Assembly: GCF_030867095.1 (NCBI RefSeq)
Contig: NC_081829.1
Location: forward strand, 67,043,181 to 67,107,180
Reading direction: 5' to 3'
DNA: 64,000 nucleotides
From: Alligator mississippiensis
Lineage: Eukaryota; Chordata; Crocodylia; Alligatoridae
A program made the position numbers and the translations under genes. This document shows positions 50,101 to 62,100 of this stretch, in pieces. The notes below the pieces were generated by a model that saw nothing but the letters and a program-made list of their open reading frames with translations, was not told the DNA's origin and searched no databases. How positions within the stretch are numbered: the stretch's first letter is position 1; every line of letters starts with the position of its first letter.

Positions 50101-53100
50101 GATAGGCTCGTTAACCAAAGTATATTCTCCTTTAACAACAAAATATGTATTCTATTTTACATTTGCATTTTTACCAAAGTATGCTTTTGCCTACTACTGT
50201 ACTGGTTTAATTATACTTCTGTTACTGCAGGAAAGGGCAATTATTTTGGGCGGAGGCTTGCTTACTGAGTTTTGGCAAGCCATCGAGGGCTGCATGACAG
50301 GCAAGCTAGGGGCAGATAAATATTAATTTTCTAAATTTTTTAGGGGCCCCATGGGCTGGATAGAATGGCCTGGTGGGCCACATCTGGCCTACAGGCTGCG
50401 TTTTACCCACCCCTGCATTAAAGGAAAAAAAAATTAAAGTATCTGTTTTTGAATTTAAAACGCATAGAATTATCCCCAAAATTTTCTGAAACATGGAAAA
50501 CTGCCTCCCTATCAGAAGCCTGTGCATCCTGCTGCTCTGCAGTGATTCCTAAGTGATTCAGGAAAGGTACATGTTGTTGCCTACTTTATAGTCAATGACA
50601 TCTCTATGCTGGACGGATTATACTTAAATCTGCTAAAATGCCACATTGATTGGGTTTGGGTGAGGTTCTCCAGTTTATTTTGGATTATTTTTACACTTTT
50701 TTTCTCCCTGACTGCAAATCTAGATAGTTTCTTGCATTCAGTAGGACTGCTTGCATGAGTAAAGTTAGCAGCCAGATGGCATTCAGACTTTTTCAGAAGT
50801 TCTTCAGAAACTTCAGTTTCAGGGAGATTGAAAGTGGTCGGGAATTTTGTCAAATTTGAATAACAGTTTTTGTCAAAAGAGAGAAGAATTACAAATACCA
50901 AATGCTCTGATTTTAAATTTTGAAAATACATTTTCATTTTGGAATTAGTCAACAACTTTAAAAAAAGGGGGGGAGGGATTAAAATCCCCAAGCAAAACTG
51001 CACATTTACTTTTAAGTTAATGTTTGTTTATTTCAGTTTTCTTTCTCAGGAAAACTGAAGAATCTTTTTTTGAGTTGACTTGGAATGAACTTTTCATTTT
51101 TGTTCGGCTTCCAATTCTTTCCATTAGTTCAAGTTTTTTTAATTACGAATCTTTTGATGACAAGAACCTTGCTTCAAATTTTTATTCTGCTGTGGACCTT
51201 AATTCAGGAAAACTTTTCTATTAAGAAAACAAAGTATGTACATGAGAACTGTTGGAAACCAGTGGGGTTTAAGTACATACTTCAGTGTTTTCCTTAGTAG
51301 GGGTCTTGAAATGATCCTGCAGGGGATTTTGTGGGAAGACCCAAACAGCTGTTTAGAGCCTGTTGACTTCAGTGGGGCTTGGCAAGGACCTTTTACAGGC
51401 CAAAACGGTGGTGAACACTAGGCACAAAAAAGCATGTCAACCCAACCCAGTGCCATGATGTGTGGAGACACTATTGCTAGCTCTGAATGAGCAAGCTTGG
51501 GTGCTGGAAGTGATCTTCTTGCCCTGCTGAGAATCAGGGTGTACTTGCCTTTCCTGTGCTCAAACTATTGATTGGTTCCTCAGTTGGCAACAGTTACCAT
51601 TGCTTTATTGAAACCAGTGTACTGTGCCAGTGTATTCTAGTTGATAATCTGGCTTTATTTGGTTTATACACTTTGAAAAGAGGTTTATTATTCAATTTAT
51701 TTAATTTCATTTTGAAATGATTGAAGTTTAATTTGTATTACAGCTGGTTTACCTGCCCAGCTGATTTTTTTTTTTGGAAAGTGAAAAAGCAAACTTACAT
51801 TTTTTTCCTCCCACAAAAGAAACTAAAGGAGGTTGCATTTCCAAAGACAGATGAACTGAAGAGGGATCTTTTAAAAAAATATAACATGGAATACCAAGAT
51901 TACATGCAAAGCAAAGTAAGTTTGATCCAAATTCAGTTTAATTTAAAGCATTATCTGTATGTTTGTTTGTTTATATTTAATATTTTTATAAACATCATCA
52001 TTCAAATGAGAAAAGCAGTTGTGTGAGCAAAAATGTAAAAAAAATTATGGCAACGTAGTTGAGAAACTATTCAAACAGCCTCTCTCTCTCGAACCTTTAA
52101 TAAATTGGCAGTTGTGTGGGTAGTTAGAAGTAAGTGATTGATAAAACACTTCTGTATTTTATACAGTTAGTCAATATCCAAATATGCCTTTTATCTGTTG
52201 TGATAAATATCTCATTGTAGTTTAGTACACTTGTCGTGTTATTTGAAAATCTAACGTGCTGCATAGGAACTAATATGAATGTGTGGAAATGGCTTTATTC
52301 TGAAAATAAAAATGAAGTTAGAGCATAATAGAATGGGGATACCCCTGACTCCTGGCATAAATCATGGTGTTGTGGAAGATATACACAGTTAAGCCAGGTT
52401 GGTTGATCCTGTGGGGATATACACCTAATTGCAAAGCATGTATAGATCTGCTCACACCTTGTGTAATAAAATTACTGGAAAAGTGTTTGTAGCTTAAAAA
52501 TTTGTCTGTAGTGGAGTTTCTGGAATTTGCTAGAGGAATCCATGTTCCTGTTCATACGTTGAATCCATGTCCTATTCAATATATTTCTTAATTTAATACC
52601 ATTAAGTATTTCATTCAAATTGTCATTGGATTGGGAAAATTTGGGTGATGGCTCTTAACAGAGGTGGAAAGGAACCTGGAGAGTCCCTGCAATTCGCAAA
52701 ATAACTGTTGGTCCTTAGGAGTACAATAAGGACCTACATGGCAGAGACAGAACAACGCACAGTATAGAAAAATGCATCCAAAACAAAGTTAAGCCTCCTG
52801 GGCTGCGGACCAGTTCAAGGAAGTTAGTGAGTTATAGGAGGAAAAAGGCAAGAGCAAAGACAAAATAAAATAAAACAAGAAAACTAATCAGCCACAACAA
52901 ACAGCAGAACCAGAGAGAAAGGACTAGAGAATGATTGGATTTCTCATGCTGTTCTAATAAGGGCCTCTTCTTTGTATCCCTCATCTCAACAAAATGCCTT
53001 TTTTTAGGCTCTTATTTTTTTCTGGTAAAGTATAAGTTGTTCAAGGCCAAATGCTTATTACTATTGAAATAAATATATACAATATCAGGGGCTGTACAGA

Positions 53101-56100
53101 ATGGAAATCTTGTGGTTGTGCAGGCCGGGAGCAGTCCGAGGCCCTCGGGGGGGGTTTTTCTCGCGCGGCGGGCTGTGGCCAGCAGCCCGGACATGCCGGG
53201 TCGGGGAAGGCAGGTGGCACGCTAGAATTAGGCACGGATGCTTAGTGGTTGATTTAAGATTACTTTACTTGCACCGAAGATGGTCGCGGTGCAGGCAGGA
53301 AAACTTGCTTGAGTTGCGGTTACAAAACAAAAAACTCCAACCTGCAGAACATAAGGGTACGTCGCAATGGGGTTTCGGCGACGGGAGATGAACAAAAACC
53401 TCAAGAGTACGTCATAATGGGGGTTTCGGCGATGGGAAGAAAAAAAACTGCAGGACTCGAGCCCCGGGTAGAGCTCTGGATTCACTCACACGAAGTTTGC
53501 TAGGCTCCGTGGAACTTGCGTGCAGGGAAGGGTACGTCGAGGGATCAGGCGGCGACGGGGAGAGGCGAGAGGTTGATCAGACCCCTATAGCCTTCTAGAT
53601 ATACACGCTGGGTCCGATAGGCTCCTCAGCGCTTAGAGATCTTCACGAGACGTGAAGTTCTCCTCCTCCTGATAGTCGTGGAGTCCTCCAACTTGGGTGG
53701 AAACCGCTCAAGCCTCTTATACGGCTAGCAAGCCAATCGCTAGCCGCCACATGGGAATAATTTAGAACTGGCCAATAGTGGGACACAAATTTGCATGCGA
53801 ATGGTGGGAACTCCTTTGCACCGTGCATTTCTCCTTTTGCAACTAAGAAATGCACACTGCAAAGAAAGCTAGTGGCGGGAAATAATTTAGCAGTGCCGAA
53901 GCACACACAAACAAAATCACACCCTTGGGTTGTGACAGTGGTAACAGTCCCTTATAATATATGCTGTACTATCTTAGAGCATTTCTAATGGTACAACTTT
54001 TTGCTATTTTGACTGTTGTATTCCAACAGAGTCATTATGGTTTAATAATAGCAGGGCTATGAGGAGTGATTTAACTGATCTGTTCACTAGCTTGCCCTTC
54101 ACTGTTTTGTGGTTCTTTTTTACTACTGTGGAGAGAATTTGACCACTCCGTTTATCTGCTTTCCAGAACAAATGTAAAGCTGAATATCTAAAGAGACTGG
54201 AGCATGAGAAATTGATAGAAGCAGAAAAGAAGCGAATTGCACATATGCGACAACAGCAGCTTGAGTCAGAACAGTTTCAGTTCTTTGAAGACCAACTTAA
54301 GAAGCAAGAACTAGCCCGAGATCAGAAAGTTAAAGAGAATATGTTTATGTCTGAACAGATTGATGGGAGTATGCTGTCTTGCATTTCTACACGTCAGAAC
54401 AACTCCTTATCTCCCTCATTATCAGAGAAAGTTAATCAGAGTGAGACATCTGTCTGTGCTGGACAGTCTCCTCCAGTAAACCGGGCCTTCAAGCCAGTAG
54501 CTACTTTAAGTGCTGTTCAAAGTAAGTGCCTCAGTCTTTTGCAGTGCTCCTCTGCCTCTCACAATTTATTTCAAAATACACACAGGAATATGTCTTTCAT
54601 TGTAGAGTTTATCCTAACATGAAGAACAAATGTTTCTGGAGTACTTGTATATGAATCCACCATTGTTTTCTCCCTTGAAATGGATACTTACTGTACATTG
54701 ACCCATATGGTATCTTAAGTGCCTAAAAACCAGATCTGCAGATATTAACCTAAATTAGTGTCATTGAATTCAATCAGACTATAGACTCAGTGGGAGCAAA
54801 ACCAGGTCCATGGTGACTGCATTTTTTAGAGGTTTGGAGGTTTTTCGTTTTTGTACTAAATACAGTCTAGAAGCTAACAGTTCATTTTTTTTTACAGAAT
54901 ACAAGTTGGTTAACTTGTTCAGGATTCATATGTCTTCAACAGAAGAAAGATTATAGTGTTGTTATGCCTCCAGAATCTCTTATTCTTATCTAGAAATTGC
55001 ATGACACACATTGCACTTTTCATTTAAAAGTTCACAACTATCGTCCCATTCAGTTGATTAACTATGTACATGTTTTCCATTAGAAAATTTTACACTGAAG
55101 GCTAAATTATATTTTTCTCCTCTTTTAGCACAAGTGGCTGAAGCACTTCGAGGTGTAGTTTTACCCAGAGACCTTTGTCCAAAATTTCTATCACTAGCCG
55201 AGGAAAATACAATAAGAGGAATAGAAACATGTGGAATTCTCTGTGGAAAACTGGTACAGTTAAACCTTCACATTTGTATGGGGAAGGCACTTTTGATAGT
55301 ACTGCATTTTCATGTAAGGAACTGATAACAGAGCAAAAGCAGATCTAAAGCATAAGTGTGTAGTGTAATTAATATTATGACCTAACTTTATGGGCCTGTC
55401 TGTAATTCTTTTTGAACTGTAGTCTACTATTTGCCTTTTTGCAGAATTAATTGATCAATGTACCTTATAGTCATTGTGATGATGTATTGTTGATAATCTT
55501 GTATCTTGCTTACAATTGTGGGATTTTTCAAGCATTTTCCATGGTGTTCATCAAAAATAAATAAGAATTAGTTGCACGCAACAACTGGATATGTAAAAAT
55601 GTTAGAGTGTATTGCTGTTGTCAAATTCTAAAAAAACACTTTGTCAGCATATAAAGCAAAATTGTTGCTGATCTTTTTTTTTTTTTTGCTTGTGTTGTGC
55701 TCACTTAGTTTTGCAGGAGTACTTAATTATCAAACTTCCCTCACAGGAAAGAAGATGCCACTACTTGTGCCTGCATACATGCAGGAGTATAGAAGAGTTT
55801 CAAAGTTGATATCAAATAGCAGTAGAAACACAAACGCCAATATTGATAAAAACTGAATTTATTTATATCCAGGTTTCAAAGAAAGTGATTATAATATTCA
55901 TGTTACCTGCTTCCATATTTTGGAAAAAGTATTCCTTTTAACATTTTCCTATGCACACCCATGTCAAGTATATTAACATTCCTGTGTTATCTATTACAGT
56001 GAAAAAATCCATAGACATAGGCTAGCTGGTATAAATCAGCAATGCCTCATTCAAATTCATGGAGCCACATTACTTTATCAGCTAAGAATCTGACCTGTTG

Positions 56101-59100
56101 ATTCCCTACTGAGCATTGTTCATTAATCCATTTGTTCATCTCTTAATTCAAGTCATCTTCCCATTATGTGTTTTACAGACGCACAATGAATTTACTATTA
56201 CCCATGTAATAGTGCCAAAGCAATCTGCAGGACCAGACTACTGTGACATGGAGAACGTAGAAGAATTATTCAGTATTCAAGATCAGTATGATCTCCTCAC
56301 TTTGGGTTGGATCCATGTATGTATGTCTCAAGGATTTTGGTTTTACCGTGTTGCGTGCATATGCTGTATTAAACCAACCCCAGAAATATCAGACGAAGCA
56401 AATAATTTTCATGATCTAAACCTGTTTTCTTGCCTAGTTTTCATGTTGACAGTGTAAGTTGACTGACAGCATCTGTGGATGACATCTATTATTTATTCAT
56501 GAGTTATTTATTCAGTGAGTTATTGCATTAACTTACCGAGCTCAGTTCTGCCACTGATGCTTCTGTTTCGCTCAGGGGTGGGCAAAATTATGGCCTGATG
56601 ACTGGATCTGGCCCACTGAGGGATTTTGTCCAGCTTTGGTTCTGCCCAGCCCAGCCCAGGCATGGGGCAGCCTGGGCTGTGGTGCATAAAACCAGTTCTG
56701 CCACCCCCAGGCACGCAGCAGGGCTGGGAAAGTGAGGTGGCTGGACTTGCTTCCTGCTGCTGCTGCCACTGGACCCAACTCTGCTGCCTGGGCACTCTGG
56801 CCCATCCACCCTGCACCCACCAGCAGGGCAGGACCCGCACAGGCAGGGCGTGTGGCTAGGCAGATGAGATGGGTCTGCAGTCAGGCAGGGAGCAGTGTTT
56901 AGGAGCAGGAAAGATGAGCAAGGGCAGGATCTTGGGGTAGTGACAACGTGGAGCCAGGGCTGGGACAACCATGATCCCCTACCCACACACCGTGTCACAG
57001 ACACAGGTTATGTGAGCAGCGGCTTGCAGATTGTGGCTCTGCCCTGGGCCCCCACCCCATGCTGTCGCTGCCTCAAGATCCCTGGACACAGCTCCCTGCC
57101 CGCCAACTGCCCTATCCTGTCCGCCTGGCCACTTGCTGTGTCCATACAGGTCCTGTCCAGTCTCCCTAGAGGCCCTGGGATCACTTGGTAGTGACAACAT
57201 GGGGGCAGGACATGAGGCAGAGCCATGATCCACTCCCCACATGCCCCTGCCTGCAGGACAGGTGCCTGTCACAGGGGTGTGCAGGCAGTGGCTCATGGCT
57301 TGGCATCAGCCCCAGTCCTGCACTGCTACCAGCCCTGCTCGCCCATCCCATTCCTGGATGCTGCTCTGCACCCATCTGTGGCCCTATCCCAACCAAGCAC
57401 CCCAGGAGTTTTCATAAGCTGTTGTGGGGGTAGGGGGTGCTCACCCAGCTTGCAACAGCTCACCAAACTCCATTTGTGGCTTGCAGCCCAAATAATTGCC
57501 CATCCCTGGTTTAGCTCAACAAGAGCTGTATATATATATATATATATATATATATGGAGGCAGGATAGAGCAATGTCTGTTCTCAAGGGCAGTTTCTTTA
57601 AATTTGTTTCCTATTTGAGATGTATGTCAGCAGGGAGAAGGGCAAAAATTTTGCTATTGCTATTCATTTTTATACAGGACCCACAAATAGTACAATCATT
57701 TGTAGCAATATAAAATTCAAAATATGTAAGAGAAGACCATATTCCTCACTGAATTTATATGTATTTTCCTCCAGGTTTTCAAACAGTGGAATTAGGAAAA
57801 AATAGTATTAGGCATTATTAGTTTTCTTCAGAGAAGGTAAAATGATTTTTCAAAATCCATACTTAAAAAATAGAATTGTGCTTTAATTTAAAGATTCTTT
57901 TTTTAAATTGTGTCAATTAAAAAAATTAAGATGGCAAATCCACCAAGAAGCAAGCAGGCAAAAGAAGTTTGAGGCTTTCTTTTATTAGAGTATCTCTGGA
58001 TTTTTTTTTTTTTTTCCAAATCAGTTAATATGACATTCCATTGACTTGTCAAATCAAGACCTAAACCTGTGGAAATAAGTAAAACACTTAACTGGTAACT
58101 GTCCAATCCCTAATGTGTTATAGTTTGGATTATTAATGGATAAGTAATATCTGACCTCTTTGGAGTGTGGGGGCCTGGTCTTTATTTTGCTTAAATTAGC
58201 ATGAATTGGGAACAACTCCCCTGAAAGCCAGGGGAAGTGAAATCAAGATCAGACCGCCAATATAGAAAATACCCGTTTGCTGTTACCTATACATTTGCAT
58301 TAGAACCAAATGGCAATGATATGAAAAGAAATTTTTGTACATAGTATCAATCTGTCTTATTAAGTTTGAATAGTCGTGCTTCAATTTTTCCATAGGTATT
58401 AATCTGTTACCCTCTAATAGCACTTGTAAGTGTTTACACTCTACCAATATTCATTATTTAATGTATGGCCTGGCTTTAACACATGGTGAAAATTGAAATG
58501 ATGTCATTTTCACACTCTCTTCAGTATTTTCCCACACATGTTTTCATTCTAGGATCTTTCCCTTTAGTCAGAACATTAATCAGATGCAAAAGCAATGTAA
58601 AATTTCCACTGAGTTTGCTTTAATCAACCAGGCGTCACAGATGTACTCCTGAGACTGTTGTATCTGGGTTGTGTTTGATTTAGTCATTCATGATAATTAT
58701 CCTCTAAAGTGTGTTGAGCTGGGAAAAGTTTAACATTTAATAGCAAATTAAAGGAATTGAAAGCCAATACTTTTTCCCTAGTAACTAATTCCTGTTTTTT
58801 CTTGAATGTATTGTGACCTTGATTTGTAAGAAATATTTTTACTGTGTAGAACTTTCCCTTTCTTTTTGTAGACTCATCCAACACAAACTGCATTCTTATC
58901 CAGTGTTGATCTTCACACTCATTGTTCCTATCAGCTAATGTTACCAGAGGCTATTGCAATTGTTTGTTCACCAAAGCATAATGAGTGAGTTCTGTTTTTC
59001 TAAGTAATATTTAGCTATCTCTTCCACCCCACTATCTCAGAACTAGATTACATATAAAACAGTCTCTGAAGGTCGAACAGGGTGAAGGGCAAGAACAGTT

Positions 59101-62100
59101 CTAATATATTTGGCTTCTTTTCCCTGTATTGTCAAGTTGATCTTGATATGTATTCCAGTAAGATCTATAGGCAGTATTCATTCTTGCTTCAGTTTTCCCC
59201 CTTTAATATTAAAATTCTGTAAATTCTTACAGAATTCTTATGACAGCAGTTGGCTGTGGCAGCTCCAGCCCTTTTGGCTCTTATTTGTCCGTGATTTAAG
59301 AGTCCCAACTCTACTGTTTGGTCAATCAGGTGGGAGTATGAAAATAGAAATACAGTGTAGAGTTATAATGTTTTATATACATTCTTTTTCCTAAATAGTT
59401 AATAAACAGTGCAGATAAATTAAAACAAATCATTTTAAGCTGATGTTAATATGGGCTCAGATTATTACAGATATTTAGGCATTGCTCTGAATGTAATCGT
59501 AGAGTACAGAGCTAAAATCCACAGTAACTAAGGCTCTAGTGAAGCTGGATACTAGGCAGTCAAATGTAAAAGTCAAAGGGAAGAAAAGAAGCAAGCAAGA
59601 GGGATTGAGGTAACCTAGGGTCTTTGTGTTAGGGACAAGTATTTTTTGCCATTAACGTATTGGGAAAAAGGTAATGGCAGTAACACTACATCATCTTCTA
59701 GTGAGCTACAGGTATGCTCTCCTTGTCACACAGTTACTTTCAGTACTCTGTCCCCTAAGAAATCAGGACTTTAGGTGCCTCCCTGCAATGATTTGGATCG
59801 TACCAGAGTATAGGTGGCAGTGAGGTACCAGGTGGCTAGCCTAGCTCATTTCTGAGCATGTGCAGTAGTCCAAGTTTTGGATTATTTTTTTTTAGTTGAT
59901 CAGAAGTTGTCATTTTGTGGTCACTAAACAAAATTATTAAGGCTCATGCTTTGTGACTTAGATGCCTTTATTCTTAAGTTTTGTGCAGGCACCTGCAAGG
60001 TTGGTTATTATCTGGCCTCTATTACTCGAGTTTCTGCCAGTAGCTATGTATCCAAGCATGCAAATTCAGATAGAAATGAGCTACTGTCAGGAGACATTTT
60101 CAGAGGACTTGTATGGGACTGAGCCTTGTACAAAAGACAGAGTGGAGAGAAACAAGCCCTATTGCCCAATAGCCTTGTTGTTAGGACACTCTACAGGGAT
60201 GTGGGAGAGCTGAGCTCAAGTTTGTGCTCACAAATTAGGAGAAACACTTTGTATTGGACGTTAGTAGCCTGTTTTAACTAAAACATTGTTTACTGAAGCA
60301 TGTTGGATGAAGTGGATTTGTTTAAAATGTCCAAGCAAATTCTTTGCATTGCAATTCTTAAATGAGTTTTGTTCTTTGCTTTCCAGCACTGGCATCTTCA
60401 GACTTACAAATGCGGGTATGCTTGAAGTTTCTGTCTGTAAAAAAAAGGGCTTTCATCCACATACTAAGGAACCTAGACTATTTAATGTAAGTGTGTTGCA
60501 TTTAATATAATGGAATGGATTAGGTGGTTTTTTTGCAAGTGCTTAGTACTCACTGTGGGAAGCAATTTCAAGATGGATTTTTTTATATTTCTCCCCTTGA
60601 AATATGCAGATTGTGTATAGCCCATTGTCTTTCCTGACTTATCAGTGCATTCGTAATATCTGCTTCCAAGAGCCATCCATTTCTGCTGTTTGCTTCTTGC
60701 CACTGTTTGGGAGGACGAGTCCAGTAAATATCATGGACCATTCAATAGAAACCTGTGGGATATGCTATCAGCTAGAAAAGGAACGTTTCCCACATTAGCT
60801 CTTTGGAAGCTATCTGAACAGGTGGCCCTCCCTCTTCTCCACCCCCACTTCCTTTCTCAAAGCTGGCCAGGTTGGCCCTCTCCAAAAAAAATCAAAGGCT
60901 GCACTGAAGTTTTCCATGACTAACAAAAATTCAAACTGGATTCTCCCACCTGGAACCTCTGAGAAATATGCACTGCTGCTGACTAACCTATGAAGGTTAA
61001 GTGTGTTTAGACTAGACACTTGCTTCTCCCTACTTTCCACCAGTCCCCTCAAAGTTAATTCTAGTAACCACAAAATAGTTTTTCTGTTTGGCAGTTTAAG
61101 GCTCTACCATGCTGTTTGCATGACTCAACTGTTAATAATGAGAATCTGCGAATAGTTATCAATCATTACCACAAACGATACTCATTTGGTTATTTGAAAG
61201 AAAGCCAACTTTCCTTATCTTAGCATAATTCACAAATATGGTAATAGGGCTCTTTTGTCTTTATTTGTAAGTAACCATTGAGAAATAAGAACCAATAAGG
61301 TTACTATACTTATGCCTAAAGATAAAATGCCAAGAGATGGGGAAAAGTCTCTCCCTTTTGGAGGGGTAATGGAATAAAGAGGCTAGACACCAGACCAAGT
61401 GTCCTTCAGGGTGGAGTTTTCAAAAGTTAGGCACTGGCCTAAGTTTGTTCTGATCAGAAATAATCATAGTTTTTCCATGGACTCCATTGAGACTAAAGGT
61501 AATTTAGTGATGAATATCTTAAGTAGCTTGAGTTCTGGTCTGTTATCCTGGCTGTTGTCCATAGGTTTTACAAGAGTGCTTATGTCTGATAAGAGCCACA
61601 TAATCCATTCCATTCTCTATAGCAAGCATCAAGCAAACAGCTGGAATCACAGCATATCACAATACAAAAAAAGTAGTTAATTCTATCATCTTATAAATTG
61701 CCTTTCAGCATTGCCAATCTGTCATGTTCTCAAGAGAATCTGAATCCTTCAGAGTGGGTGTCTGTGCTCTGTAATATTTTGTTAGTCAAGAAAAAAGGGT
61801 ATACCTAATATACGACATTTCAGAAGGGCCTGTTCAAAGTCTAGTTTATGAGTTTAAAAAAAAAAGTCTGGCTGTTTCCAAACATGCTTGGACCATTAAG
61901 GCTAGATTGTTTTTTTAAGGCACCAAGAACATTTTTACACATGCAAGCACTGCAGCGCTGGGTGCTTTGAAAAGCACCCAGTGCTGCATCGCTTATAGTT
62001 GTATAAGCGGCAAAATATTCTGTGTGTCAGTGTGCCCAAAATGGCGGCAGTCCACTTTTGAACTAAAACACATAAAAGTGTTTTAATTCAAAAGCACACT

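Noticed and set aside
57529-57555. The TA repeat as a regulatory element
   Set aside because: A plain microsatellite next to a transposon explains it.
56520-57713. ORFs of 100-160 codons on both strands
   Set aside because: They lie in the GC-rich 936-base hAT-type element and the TA repeat; no family resemblance.
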